Of a DNA stretch of 64,000 nucleotides, positions 50,749-59,667 are shown one piece after another. Position 1 is the stretch's first letter; each line of letters begins with the position of its first letter. The DNA is from Bdellovibrio reynosensis (GTDB lineage Bacteria > Bdellovibrionota > Bdellovibrionia > Bdellovibrionales > Bdellovibrionaceae), in the NCBI RefSeq assembly GCF_022814725.1, contig NZ_CP093442.1, positions 496,001-560,000 on the forward strand, given 5' to 3'. A program made the translations under genes and the position numbers. A model generated the notes under the pieces. That model worked only from the letters and a program-made list of their open reading frames with translations, was not told the DNA's origin and searched no databases.

Positions 50749-52053
50749 ATGTCTATGACTCTCTTCTGGTTCCGTCGCGATCTGCGTCTTCATGATAACG
50801 CCGGTCTTTTTTATGCTCTCAAAGAAAATGAAAATGTTCTTCCGGTTTTTGTGTTTGATTCAGATATTTTGTCAAAACTGGATGATGAAGCCGATGCTAG
50901 GGTGACTTTTATTCATGAAACTGTCACGGACCTCAAACAGAGTCTGCAAAAAAAAGGCAGCGATCTTGTTGTTCGGCACGGAAAACCTTTAGAGATTTTT
51001 AAAGAGCTTCACGGCAAATTAAAATTTTCCGCTATTTACACCAATCACGACTATGAGCCCTACGCCCGTCAACGCGATGATCAAGTCTTAGCTTGGGCAA
51101 AGAAGCAGGGGATAGAGTTTAAAACATTTAAAGATCAAACCCTTTTTGAAAAAGATGAAATTCTAACCGAAGCTCGCAAGCCTTACACCGTTTATACGCC
51201 CTACAAACGGAAGGTTCTGGCGAATTTGGATTCTTTTTATTTAAAATCATACCCCGTAGAAACCTATGAATCTTCTTTCGCAAAAAAACCGAATCCAGAA
51301 AAAATAATTTCCTTAAAAGAGCTGGGATTTACCAAGTCGAACCTACAATTTCCCTCTTCCGAAGTTCCTATTAAGGTCATAAAAAATTATGCGGAAACTA
51401 GAAATTTCCCTGCTCTTGAAAATGGCACAACTCACTTGGGCGTTCACCTGCGTTTTGGAACGGTCAGTGTGCGGGATTTGGCTCGCACGGGGAAAAAATA
51501 TTCTGAAACCTGGCTGAGTGAATTAATCTGGCGGGACTTTTTTATGCAGATTCTATGGCATTTTCCTGAAGTGGAAACCCGCAGTTTCCGTCCCGAATAT
51601 GATAAGATTCAGTGGCGCAATTCGAAAACCGATTTCAATCGGTGGTGTGAAGGAATGACGGGGTATCCCCTGGTCGACGCTGGTATGAGGGAACTCAACG
51701 CCACAGGGACTATGCACAATCGTGTGCGAATGGTGACAGCAAGCTTTCTTACAAAACACTTGCTGATTCATTGGCATTCTGGGGAACGCTACTTTGCAAA
51801 AAAATTATTGGATTTCGATTTAGCTGCCAATAATGGTAATTGGCAGTGGGCAGCCGGATCGGGTTGCGATGCAGCTCCGTATTTTCGTATTTTTAATCCT
51901 GAAACCCAAGCAGAAAAATTTGATCCGGAGAATGAATATATAAAAAAATGGATACCCGAATTAGATACGAATAAGTATCCTTCACCTATTATTGATCATG
52001 CCGAAGCCCGCGGTCGGTGTTTGCAAGCATTCACCAAAGCCCTGAAAAAATAG
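50749..52053 (+). CDS. phrB: Deoxyribodipyrimidine photo-lyase
   Basis: A 434-residue flavoprotein that repairs UV-induced cyclobutane pyrimidine dimers using blue light. The antenna domain starts LFWFRRDLRLHDNAGLF. The FAD domain shows SELIWRDFFMQILWHFP, TGYPLVDAGMRELNATGTMHNR, MVTASFLTKHLLIHW and FDLAANNGNWQWAAGSGCDAAPYFRIFNP in part. The Trp chain and the FAD-binding Arg/Asp residues are in place. Length is slightly short of the E. coli enzyme (472). The start of the epimerase fusion gene follows 11 bases later. Confidence 0.95.
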   Translation: MSMTLFWFRRDLRLHDNAGLFYALKENENVLPVFVFDSDILSKLDDEADARVTFIHETVTDLKQSLQKKGSDLVVRHGKPLEIFKELHGKLKFSAIYTNHDYEPYARQRDDQVLAWAKKQGIEFKTFKDQTLFEKDEILTEARKPYTVYTPYKRKVLANLDSFYLKSYPVETYESSFAKKPNPEKIISLKELGFTKSNLQFPSSEVPIKVIKNYAETRNFPALENGTTHLGVHLRFGTVSVRDLARTGKKYSETWLSELIWRDFFMQILWHFPEVETRSFRPEYDKIQWRNSKTDFNRWCEGMTGYPLVDAGMRELNATGTMHNRVRMVTASFLTKHLLIHWHSGERYFAKKLLDFDLAANNGNWQWAAGSGCDAAPYFRIFNPETQAEKFDPENEYIKKWIPELDTNKYPSPIIDHAEARGRCLQAFTKALKK

Positions 52054-52064
52054 GAGAAAAAAGC

Positions 52065-53426
52065 ATGAAAGTCTTAATCACTGGAGCCACAGGTCTACTT
52101 GGTCGCGAAATCGGAAAAGTTTTGGCAGAGCACGGCCATGAGATCGTCGTGATCAGCCGCAGCTTAGCCAAGGCCCGTGAAGTGTTGCCTTTTCCATGCG
52201 AAGTTGTTCTTGGGGACTTAAGCAAAGGGCCGATTCATGATTCTAGACTTGAAGGCATCGAAGGCGTCATCAATCTTATGGGTGAACCCGTCGTCAGTCG
52301 TTGGGATTCAGAAAAAAAAGCGGCCATTTATAATTCTCGCGTCGAAGGTACGAAGCATTTAATCGCTAGTTTGCCATCAAACTTACAAGTATTTGTTTCA
52401 AGCACAGCGATTGGATATTACGGCAATGACCATGAAACCATTCAGCACGAAGAAAACCCACCCGGCGATAATTTTCTAGCGAAAGTCTGTATCGATTGGG
52501 AAAAAGAAATCAGTAAAGCGCCAGGGCGTAAAGCCATCATTCGAACTGGTATTGTGCTTTCTTCCCACGGTGGAGCCATGGATCAAATGCTCTATCCGTT
52601 CCGCTTAGGTATTGGCGGTCCGCTAGGGGATGGTCAGCAGTGGATGAGCTGGATCCATATTAAAGACATCGTGGGTCTTTTTGTGTTTGCTTTAGAAAAC
52701 ACCCATGTCACGGGTCCTATCAATGGATGCGCGCCAAACCCCGTCAGAAATAAAGAGTTTTCAAAAAGCTTAGCCAATGCTTTGGGTAAGTCCATGGGTC
52801 CTAGCATGCCTCTGTTTGTTCTGAAGCTTTATTTTGGTGAAGTTTCGGATGTGCTTACCGTTTCTATTCGCGGTTCTGCAGAAAGATCAAAAACCCTGGG
52901 TTATAAATTTCAATATGACGATGTTAATGAGGCTTTAAAAGACGTCTGTGCCCCTTACCAAAACGGCGAAGACTTTTACTATGCTGAACAATTTATTCCA
53001 GACCCTCCAGAAAAAGTTTTTCCCTTCTTTAAAGAGGCTCACAATCTTGAAGAGATCACTCCGCCGACCTTGAATTTTAAAATTGAAAAGGTATCCACAT
53101 CTGAAATCACGCAAGGAACCTTGATTGATTATACTTTAAAAATTCGTGGTATCCCGGCGAAATGGAAAACCGAAATCGACGAATGGCAACCGCCGTATAA
53201 ATTCGTAGATAACCAGCTTAAAGGTCCCTACAGTCTGTGGCGTCACACCCACGAATTCAGACCGTTTTGTGGCGGTACATTGTTAGTGGATAAAGTGAAG
53301 TACCGACTGCCGTTAGGTCAAGTTGGTTGGATTTTTGCTTCAAAATTAGTAAGCAAGGACATTGATAATATTTTTTCTTTCAGAAGAAAATATATCGCGA
53401 ACATGACTGTGCCACGCAAGGGATAG
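52065..53426 (+). CDS. TIGR01777-type epimerase fused to a C-terminal SRPBCC domain
   Basis: A 453-residue two-domain protein. Residues 1 to about 298 are an SDR epimerase of the TIGR01777 (YfcH/SulA) family: ITGATGLLGREIGKVL for NAD(P) binding, GVINLMGEPVVSRW, SSTAIGYYG and GPLGDGQQWMSWIHIKD. Residues about 305-453 are a START-like SRPBCC ligand-binding domain (EQFIPDPPEKVFPFFKEAHNLE, LWRHTHEFRPFCGGTLLVDKV). Many genomes encode these as separate neighbours, so the fusion suggests a joint substrate. ATG 52065 is chosen with AGGAGA upstream. It follows the photolyase gene and is probably co-transcribed. Confidence 0.9.
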   Translation: MKVLITGATGLLGREIGKVLAEHGHEIVVISRSLAKAREVLPFPCEVVLGDLSKGPIHDSRLEGIEGVINLMGEPVVSRWDSEKKAAIYNSRVEGTKHLIASLPSNLQVFVSSTAIGYYGNDHETIQHEENPPGDNFLAKVCIDWEKEISKAPGRKAIIRTGIVLSSHGGAMDQMLYPFRLGIGGPLGDGQQWMSWIHIKDIVGLFVFALENTHVTGPINGCAPNPVRNKEFSKSLANALGKSMGPSMPLFVLKLYFGEVSDVLTVSIRGSAERSKTLGYKFQYDDVNEALKDVCAPYQNGEDFYYAEQFIPDPPEKVFPFFKEAHNLEEITPPTLNFKIEKVSTSEITQGTLIDYTLKIRGIPAKWKTEIDEWQPPYKFVDNQLKGPYSLWRHTHEFRPFCGGTLLVDKVKYRLPLGQVGWIFASKLVSKDIDNIFSFRRKYIANMTVPRKG

Positions 53427-53427
53427 G

Positions 53428-54174
53428 TTATTGTTTGTTACGCAGCTCTCGCAAAGCACTGAACTGTTTCACCGTGCTTGCAAGTAAAAATGGATTTACT
53501 TTCTTTTCAACGAAAAGTTTTAAAGGAACACTGGGTAGGTCCAGGCTGCGTTTGTTCACTAATTCGTTTTCATACAGCTCTAGGTTTTCATCATCCCCAG
53601 TGATGGGCGAATCATCAAAGTTACCAAGCATTTTACAAAATTGCAGATTCATTTCGGTGTATTCATGGGTGCAGTAAATCAAGGTTTCGTTAGGAAGGGC
53701 TTTGATCTTTTGCAAACTTTCAAACATTTGTTCAAAAGTTCCCTCGAACAATCTTCCACAACCTAAACCAAAAAGCACGTCCCCGGAAAAGAGCCATTTT
53801 TTATCCGGATTCCAGAAAGCCACGTGACCTAGGGTGTGACCTGGAAGTTCCATCACTTTAAAGTTCATATCAGAAATTGAAAATTCATCGCCATCTTTTA
53901 CGTAGTGATCAGCAAAAGGAATTTGGGTTTTATTTTTCAGTGGCGCATAAATCGGAGCAGGGAAGGTTTTAACTAATTCTAAAACCCCACCGATGTGATC
54001 ATTGTGATGGTGGGTCAGTAAAATGCCGCAAATATCATAGTCGTTATGTTCAAGGAATTTTTCAACAGGGGTGGATTCACCGGGGTCCACCAACACCACA
54101 TGTCCTTGCTCGTTGATCAAAGCAAAGACATAGTTGTCTTCAAAAATAGGTATAAGTTCTACTCTGTGATTCAT
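53428..54174 (-). CDS. gloB: Hydroxyacylglutathione hydrolase-like metallo-beta-lactamase-fold protein
   Basis: A 248-residue metal hydrolase of the glyoxalase II type. The N-terminus IPIFEDNYVFALINEQGHVVLVDPG is typical. The metal site is THHHNDHIGG, with a later His in PGHTLGHVAFW, Asp in FSGDVLFGLGCGRLFEG and His in CTHEYT. This order, including the GCGR/FEG block, is diagnostic of GloB, which hydrolyses S-lactoylglutathione in methylglyoxal detoxification. ATG 54174 is preferred over the longer frame from 54222, whose extra 16 residues do not match the family. Confidence 0.88.
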   Translation of the reverse strand: MNHRVELIPIFEDNYVFALINEQGHVVLVDPGESTPVEKFLEHNDYDICGILLTHHHNDHIGGVLELVKTFPAPIYAPLKNKTQIPFADHYVKDGDEFSISDMNFKVMELPGHTLGHVAFWNPDKKWLFSGDVLFGLGCGRLFEGTFEQMFESLQKIKALPNETLIYCTHEYTEMNLQFCKMLGNFDDSPITGDDENLELYENELVNKRSLDLPSVPLKLFVEKKVNPFLLASTVKQFSALRELRNKQ

Positions 54175-54291
54175 AAAGCACCTATGTTTAAATATTGTCC
54201 CCTGAGACATGAAATTCGACAAGACCTAGGGAGTATTGATTAATAACAAGCCTTGGTGGCGTTAAGAACTTATTTTAAACTAAACTCTCTT

Positions 54292-54729
54292 ATGAAATTA
54301 AAAGCAGAGCTTGCAGGTCGCGATTATATTGAAGTGGATTGTGAAGGTGAAGACCTTCAAAAACCCGGCAGAGTCCAGAAGGTTTCTGTCTTGGGGTGTA
54401 GTGAATTCATGGAGATGATGCGCAAGATGCGCCGATCTTTTGGTAATGATATCGCCAAGTGGCCCGTACCTGGGGGAACAGATCACTCTAGCCTTCTTCT
54501 AAAAGAAATGATTTTAAAGCTGCGCGGGGAATGGCAATTCCCGTATCCCCATGCTGAAATCTGCCACTGCAGAACCGTCGCCACAGAAACAGTGGATCAA
54601 GCGATTATCGCAGGAGCCCACTTAACAGAGGTCGTGACAAGACAGACCAACGCAAGCACCGCTTGCGGTACCTGTCGCCCCGAAGTTCAAAAAATCATAG
54701 ACTACCGTCTGGATAAAAAATCGTCTTAA
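54292..54729 (+). CDS. Protein with C-terminal BFD-like [2Fe-2S] domain
   Basis: A 145-residue protein. The first about 90 residues are unassigned (DYIEVDCEGEDL, LGCSEFMEMMRKMRRSFGND, SSLLLKEMILKLRGEW). The C-terminal about 50 residues form a BFD-like [2Fe-2S] domain with ligands in ICHCRTVATETVDQAI and ACGTCRPEVQKII. The four Cys follow the CxC...CxxC pattern of bacterioferritin-associated ferredoxin and nitrite/assimilatory reductase domains. ATG 54292 is preferred over GTG 54253. It ends in a four-base overlap with a second, convergent BFD gene. Confidence 0.78.
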   Translation: MKLKAELAGRDYIEVDCEGEDLQKPGRVQKVSVLGCSEFMEMMRKMRRSFGNDIAKWPVPGGTDHSSLLLKEMILKLRGEWQFPYPHAEICHCRTVATETVDQAIIAGAHLTEVVTRQTNASTACGTCRPEVQKIIDYRLDKKSS

Positions 54730-54977
54730 TCTTTTTTAGGAAGTTTTCCGGTAAGGTCTTCAGTGATTGTTTCCGGAAACTGCCCTGTCTTTAGGTAGTG
54801 TTCTAACAAGGGGCCCAGCTTTCTTCGGCAAGATCCTCCGCAAGGTCCCACCCCTGCAGAAGTCGCATCGAAAATATCATTTAAGGTTTGGGCACCATCA
54901 CGAATAGCTTCCTCGATAGTTTTGCGACTAACGTTGTTGCAGCGGCAGATGATTTCGGTTTTCGGTTTAGCGCCCAT
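54726..54977 (-). CDS. BFD-like [2Fe-2S] protein (bacterioferritin-associated ferredoxin type)
   Basis: An 83-residue protein consisting of one BFD-like domain: IICRCNNVSRKTIEEAIRDGA with the CxC pair, and VGPCGGSCRRKLGPLLEHYL, where the second pair is spaced CxxxC (CGGSC), one residue longer than the usual CxxC. Small BFD proteins help release iron from bacterioferritin or deliver electrons. No bacterioferritin gene lies in the window. It is convergent with another BFD-domain gene, and the two stop regions overlap by four bases. Confidence 0.85.
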   Translation of the reverse strand: MGAKPKTEIICRCNNVSRKTIEEAIRDGAQTLNDIFDATSAGVGPCGGSCRRKLGPLLEHYLKTGQFPETITEDLTGKLPKKD

Positions 54978-55108
54978 TGAATTAAGTGTAATGCCATGCT
55001 TCCAAAAATGTTACTATCGACCCGCCCAAAGTGCGGCGCGTCACATTGCATTGATAAGTCGTTCATCTTCCTGTAAAACAACCCCTTTGAATAAACATTG
55101 GAGCAGAA

Positions 55109-55597
55109 ATGGCTAATCCAACTACAGATAAACTTCCTATGACAATTCGCGGAAAAGCTATGCTTGAATCAGAGCTTAAAAAGCTATTGTTAGAGGAAAG
55201 ACCTTCCGTAATCCATGCGATTGAAGAAGCCCGTGCCCAAGGTGATATTTCAGAAAATGCTGAATATGAAGCTGCTAAAGAGCGTCAAGCTATGATCGAA
55301 GGCCGTATTGCTGAAATTCAAGGCAAATTGGCTGGTGCAGAAGTGATCGACACAGCTCAAATCAAAGCAGATCGCATCGTATTTGGTGCCCATGTTGAAA
55401 TCGTGGACACGGAATCAGAAGAAGAAGCCAGCTATCAAATCGTAGGCGTTGATGAATCTGATGTTAAAAACGGTATGATTTCTATTTTGTCGCCATTAGC
55501 CCGCGCATTGATCGGCAAAAAGGTTGGCGACACAGTGACTGTTCAAAGTCCAAAGGGCGATAAAGAGTTCGAAGTTCTAGCTTTCAAATACAAATAA
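55109..55597 (+). CDS. greA: Transcription elongation factor GreA
   Basis: A 162-residue factor that enters the RNA polymerase secondary channel and stimulates cleavage of backtracked RNA. The N-terminal coiled coil has GDISENAEYEAAKERQAMIEG, which carries the acidic tip (D, E) needed for cleavage. The C-terminal FKBP-like domain reads YQIVGVDESDVKNGMISILSPLARALIGKKVGDTV. The length matches the family (158 in E. coli). The ATG follows a GGAGCAG ribosome-binding site. Confidence 0.96.
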   Translation: MANPTTDKLPMTIRGKAMLESELKKLLLEERPSVIHAIEEARAQGDISENAEYEAAKERQAMIEGRIAEIQGKLAGAEVIDTAQIKADRIVFGAHVEIVDTESEEEASYQIVGVDESDVKNGMISILSPLARALIGKKVGDTVTVQSPKGDKEFEVLAFKYK

Positions 55598-55641
55598 TAA
55601 AAGACATTGTCCGTCCATGGCCTTCCCTGTGAGAATGGGTC

Positions 55642-57612
55642 ATGGACACGCGCAAAAAACACTCCTCTGATAAACATCTCGTCACTGAACAGCCCGGTAT
55701 GTCCGTTGTTGTTGCAGGATTGCTAATAGCTTTTTTAATTGGCTATACGACGAAGGTTCTTCTATCTCCGGCTCGAATCACGGCTCATATCGAAAAGGCC
55801 GCCAGCCATATTCACAAAGATATTAAGGTGCAGTTTTCTTCGGCTTACTTAAGTTTAAGCGATGGAATCCTGCCGCGTTTCGCGGTGGTGATTTCGGACG
55901 TAAAAATGACCGCCGAACAAAGTTGTTGGGGTGCCCCCACCATGCAGGTGGATGAACTGCGACTGCCATTATCGTTCTTCAATCTTATTCAAGGAAAAGT
56001 TCCTGTGGAAAGTGTTGAAGCAAACACGGTCGATCTGACCTTTCGCGAAGGGCTTGCTGAGTGCGCGGAACAAGACAAGAAGGCAGCAGAAAAAGTAAAT
56101 AAAGAACCCGCGCCGTTAGTCAGCCTAAGCCCCACGGAAAAAGCGCAGAAATATCAAAACGACGTGCGCAGTATTTCTATTCAAAGATTTCTGATCAATG
56201 CAGATAAATACCCGCAGTATGCTTCCGAGTTTTTAAACTTTGCGGTGAAGGTGAAATCTTTTGAACCAAGAATTATTGAAATCACGGCAAAGACCCATTT
56301 ACTGAAAGATCAGGTGGGGGATTACATGTCCCACGCCAATTTATATGTGCAATACAAAGACACTCCAGAAGAAGTCGTGCAAACTCACTTTTTTGGAAAC
56401 TGGCGCGAAGGTCATTATAGCTTCATTGCGAACTACACCATAGACGAACGCTTGCTTTCTGTAGAAACCGATCTAAAACACATTCCCTTAAGTCAGATTT
56501 TGGGTGTTCTGCAAAAGTATGATCTTGCCTCAAAAGAATTAAATGGGCGTCAGGTGTGGGTGTCTTCTAAAGCAAGATTGATTTCGCCGATAGAAGATTT
56601 ACGAAAAGCTCCGTTAGAAGTGCGGGACCTTCGCTTAGAGGGGGATCTTGGCGAAATGTCTGTTGAACAAATCGACTTTAGCTCTCTTGATCCAGTAAAG
56701 TATTCGCCGATCTTGGTGGATATTAAAACCATGGATATTAATAAACTTTTGGTTTTATTAAATCGTCCCAAGGACACAAGCATGTTGGGTTCTTTAGGAA
56801 GTTTCACGGGACGGGCGACTATTTTTTCTGATCAAAAAATAAATCTGAAAGGAAAAAGCTCGGGCCTTGAATTTGTTTTTTCAAACAAGGGTCAGCGTCA
56901 ATCGCAGGTTATCGAAACAATGATCAGCGATATTGCATTAGATGGAAATACTTGGACTTTCGAAGTTCAGCGTATTGAACCACGTGAGGGAGTGTTTATC
57001 GGAGACGTCAAAGTCAAAGCGGATAAAGATTTTAAAGAAGTTGAAATTAAAACCAGTATTGATGAACTTTCTTTATCACCCGCTGTACAAACTTTAATGA
57101 CCGGCGGGGGGCAAATTGGAACTTTAAGTTTTGACAGTGATTTGAAGTTAAAAGCAGGCCAAGTCAGTTTCCTTAAAGGTTTATTAAGATTGGACTCGTT
57201 AGATATCGAAGGAATGAGTCTAGAAAAACCCAAAGCCACCATTGACTGGGTTCAAGGGGAGATCGTTCTTAATACCCAGGTGAAGTCCGTAGAAGTCAGT
57301 CCGACATCTGGGGCCACCCCTGTTTTAAGACAGGTCACTGAGCCTTCTTGGTGGCAGCAAGAGGGATTAAAATTAGAATCCTTAAATGGACAATTTAAAC
57401 TAAAAAACCTTAAGCACTTAGGATGGAAGAACTTCCATGGCTCCATAGGTAAGTCCGGTAAAATGATCACCGATGGCGGGTGGGATGAATTCGGCCGCCT
57501 GCACGGAATGGTGCAAATCCGCGATGGGAAGCTGAACCGACGTTGGGGTATTGAAGGCAGTCGAGAGCTGCCGGTGTTTACTGAAGAACGGTCTGCGGTG
57601 ATGAGAAAATAA
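55642..57612 (+). CDS. AsmA/TamB-like envelope protein, unknown function
   Basis: A 656-residue protein with one N-terminal membrane helix (about 19-41, MSVVVAGLLIAFLIGYTTKV) and a large periplasmic beta-rich part. Segments such as ILPRFAVVISDVKMTAEQ, LQVDELRLPLSFFNLIQGKVPVESVEANTVDL-like text and EFGRLHGMVQIRDGKLNRRWGI resemble AsmA-like repeats of proteins that handle lipids between the membranes. I cannot place it in a named family with certainty. The start is weak; a 7-base inverted repeat GTCCATG/CATGGAC (55612-55618/55640-55646) spans it. A GDPD gene follows after two bases. Confidence 0.65.
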   Translation: MDTRKKHSSDKHLVTEQPGMSVVVAGLLIAFLIGYTTKVLLSPARITAHIEKAASHIHKDIKVQFSSAYLSLSDGILPRFAVVISDVKMTAEQSCWGAPTMQVDELRLPLSFFNLIQGKVPVESVEANTVDLTFREGLAECAEQDKKAAEKVNKEPAPLVSLSPTEKAQKYQNDVRSISIQRFLINADKYPQYASEFLNFAVKVKSFEPRIIEITAKTHLLKDQVGDYMSHANLYVQYKDTPEEVVQTHFFGNWREGHYSFIANYTIDERLLSVETDLKHIPLSQILGVLQKYDLASKELNGRQVWVSSKARLISPIEDLRKAPLEVRDLRLEGDLGEMSVEQIDFSSLDPVKYSPILVDIKTMDINKLLVLLNRPKDTSMLGSLGSFTGRATIFSDQKINLKGKSSGLEFVFSNKGQRQSQVIETMISDIALDGNTWTFEVQRIEPREGVFIGDVKVKADKDFKEVEIKTSIDELSLSPAVQTLMTGGGQIGTLSFDSDLKLKAGQVSFLKGLLRLDSLDIEGMSLEKPKATIDWVQGEIVLNTQVKSVEVSPTSGATPVLRQVTEPSWWQQEGLKLESLNGQFKLKNLKHLGWKNFHGSIGKSGKMITDGGWDEFGRLHGMVQIRDGKLNRRWGIEGSRELPVFTEERSAVMRK

Positions 57613-57614
57613 AA

Positions 57615-58403
57615 ATGCTAACAGCTATAGTTCTTTTAATTTTATTTCTTATCTATCGCCACTTTACCTGGAAGCCATTGCCTTGGCCACCGGGAGCGAT
57701 GGTGCCGCCAAGTTATCAAGGACATCGCGGGTATTGGAAGTCAGGTCTTCAAGAAAACACCCTGGCGTCCTTTGAAGCGGCAGCGAAGAGGGGATTGCAC
57801 ATGGTTGAAATGGATGTGCGTCTTTCAAAAGATAAAATTCCCGTGGTTTTCCATGACGGCGATTTAAAGCGCTTGGGGAATGTAGAACGCATTGTTCACG
57901 AATGTACGGCCGAAGAATTAAGAGTGCTTGCACAAGTGCCAAGTCTTGAAGAGGTTCTTTCATCGCAAATCGTGCCTAAATTTTTGAACGTGGAATTAAA
58001 AACCGGTGCGATTTTTGATGGCGAGTTAGAAAAAAAAGTCGCAACGTTGATTGAAAAATACGATTTCACCCGCCGCGTGTTGTTTTCAAGTTTTAATCCT
58101 TTGTCGTTGTGGCGTCTAGGGGGGCATTTGCCCCAAGTTCCCCGCGCGCTGTTAGCTACACAAGAACCCGAAGCAGCGAATAAAATTTATTTGCGTCAAC
58201 TTTGGTTCGCCCCTTACGTTCGGATCCATGCTTTGCATCTAGATTATCGTTATGTCAGTGTTCACGATTTACATAAATGGAAAAAGCGCGGTGTGCCGGT
58301 GGCCTTGTGGACAGTGAATGAAAAAGAGACAGCGGAACTTTACCTGCAAGAAGGTGCATTAAGTATAATCACTGATACTCTTGGGGAAGTCGCGGATTCA
58401 TAA
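57615..58403 (+). CDS. Glycerophosphodiester phosphodiesterase
   Basis: A 262-residue GDPD that hydrolyses deacylated phospholipids to glycerol-3-phosphate and an alcohol. After an N-terminal membrane helix (residues about 1-16) the TIM-barrel motifs appear: GHRGYWKSGLQENTLASFEAA with the catalytic His, MVEMDVRLSKDKIPVVFHDG with Glu, Asp and the second His, LNVELKTG, and the C-terminal VALWTVNEKETAELYL. The helix would tether it to the inner membrane. It probably forms an operon with the AsmA-like gene; both would deal with membrane lipids. Its 3' end overlaps the AlkB-like gene by 35 bases. Confidence 0.93.
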   Translation: MLTAIVLLILFLIYRHFTWKPLPWPPGAMVPPSYQGHRGYWKSGLQENTLASFEAAAKRGLHMVEMDVRLSKDKIPVVFHDGDLKRLGNVERIVHECTAEELRVLAQVPSLEEVLSSQIVPKFLNVELKTGAIFDGELEKKVATLIEKYDFTRRVLFSSFNPLSLWRLGGHLPQVPRALLATQEPEAANKIYLRQLWFAPYVRIHALHLDYRYVSVHDLHKWKKRGVPVALWTVNEKETAELYLQEGALSIITDTLGEVADS

Positions 58404-59388
58404 TCTTAAAATATATTGGTGGAATGAAGGCCAACAGTGCCATGGCTGAATACCCATGGGGAAGCTTTTGGGACTGTTCTGTTTTGTGCAATTCTGTGAA
58501 TGGAATGCCGGGCTTAAGATGATGATAAGAATGATATCCTAAGTTGATCAGTGAATAGTTCGTCAATCCTTGATAACTATCCCAAGAATGGCAGGCTTTC
58601 GCTGGTTCATACAATCCGTTGGCATTTCTTTTTCGCACTAAACCGTAGTGTTCGATATAGTCAGCGGTTTGCAAAAGCAGAATGGCCACAAGACTTTGTC
58701 CTAACCAAAATAGCAATGCTCGTTCGCCGAATATAAGATAAATTAAAAAATCCCCCGCGGTTTGCGCGGCCATCCCTGCGATAACACGATTTTTCAGAAA
58801 AAACTGTCTAAGGCTTTTCAATCTTTTGCGTTCTAATAAGAAAGCTTCTTTTAAGCCCATAAAATATGATCGTACAAAATAAGTGTAGATCCACTCGTTC
58901 TTTCTGGCCGTGGCAGGGTCTTCCGGGGTTGCGACGTTTTTGTGATGGGCGAAAACATGCTCAACGCTGTAGTGGGTGAAGTTCACCAGGCTTAAAAGCA
59001 AATTGCCAGTCAGGCGAAGGCGCTTGTCTTTATGGTGTATCAGTTCATGGGCTGTTGTTATTCCCATAAATCCCATGATGGTGCCGAAAGATAAAATCAA
59101 TCCCATCAGTTCAATGTTTGAAGCCTTCAATGAAAAGATGACACCTAAAAATCCAAATAAAACCAGAAAAGGAAAAGTTGATAGCAGTATCAGTAAAGCC
59201 AGCTTTTGCGAGGGGCGCTTGTCGTTCACTTCATATTTTTTAAAAAGAAAGTTATCTAATAGGGGATGAATAATAAAAATCCCGATAAAACCTAAAAACG
59301 TATAAAGGCCGCCCAGAAACCCTCCGGCGACAGCAAGGGTGGCGAAAGCATAAGGTATAAAATAAAAGGCGTTTTGAATTGCAGACAT
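58369..59388 (-). CDS. AlkB-like alkane 1-monooxygenase / membrane di-iron hydroxylase
   Basis: A 339-residue integral membrane protein with about six helices and the three histidine clusters of the AlkB group: HELIHHK (114-120), EHVFAHHKNVATPEDPATARKNE (from 143) and LGYHSYHH (283-290). The second cluster, with its VAT-DPA continuation, is specific for alkane hydroxylases rather than fatty-acid desaturases. It would hydroxylate alkyl chains with O2 and electrons from a rubredoxin, whose gene is not in the window. The true substrate may be a lipid chain. Its 3' end lies inside the GDPD gene. Confidence 0.88.
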   Translation of the reverse strand: MSAIQNAFYFIPYAFATLAVAGGFLGGLYTFLGFIGIFIIHPLLDNFLFKKYEVNDKRPSQKLALLILLSTFPFLVLFGFLGVIFSLKASNIELMGLILSFGTIMGFMGITTAHELIHHKDKRLRLTGNLLLSLVNFTHYSVEHVFAHHKNVATPEDPATARKNEWIYTYFVRSYFMGLKEAFLLERKRLKSLRQFFLKNRVIAGMAAQTAGDFLIYLIFGERALLFWLGQSLVAILLLQTADYIEHYGLVRKRNANGLYEPAKACHSWDSYQGLTNYSLINLGYHSYHHLKPGIPFTELHKTEQSQKLPHGYSAMALLAFIPPIYFKIMNPRLPQEYQ

Positions 59389-59393
59389 AGCCT

Positions 59394-59426
59394 AAAAAAA
59401 ATGCGTTCTTTTTGGAACGCATTTTT
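59394..59426 (-). terminator. Intrinsic terminator after tatA
   Basis: AAAAATGCGTTC (59397-59408) and GAACGCATTTTT (59415-59426) form a 12-bp stem. The minus-strand reading ends in a T run. It lies just after the tatA stop and just before the AlkB-like gene. Confidence 0.88.
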
Positions 59427-59434
59427 GTGAGGTT

Positions 59435-59638
59435 TTAAGATTTTTTATCTTTATTGGATTTGTGGGTCACTTGATCGTGGATGTCTTTTGGATCCACCTC
59501 AATTTCGTTTAATCCTTCTTTAAAGCCGCGAATGGCCTTGCCGATACTTGATCCAAGGTTGGGAAGACGACGCGGTCCAAAGAAGATTAATGCGATTATA
59601 ATTAATACTAAAATATGAACAAAACTGGTGCTACCCAC
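59435..59638 (-). CDS. tatA: Twin-arginine translocase subunit TatA/E
   Basis: A 67-residue protein with one N-terminal membrane helix (VHILVLIIIALIFFG), the conserved FGPRRLPNLG hinge, and the amphipathic helix SSIGKAIRGFKEGLNE, followed by a charged tail (KSNKDKKS). This is the TatA/E pore-forming subunit that exports folded, often cofactor-containing proteins. tatB and tatC are not in the window. Transcribed leftwards, 29 bases after the coiled-coil exported protein gene. Confidence 0.95.
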   Translation of the reverse strand: MGSTSFVHILVLIIIALIFFGPRRLPNLGSSIGKAIRGFKEGLNEIEVDPKDIHDQVTHKSNKDKKS

Positions 59639-59667
59639 GCGGCCTCCCGAATGTTCATTATTCTACC

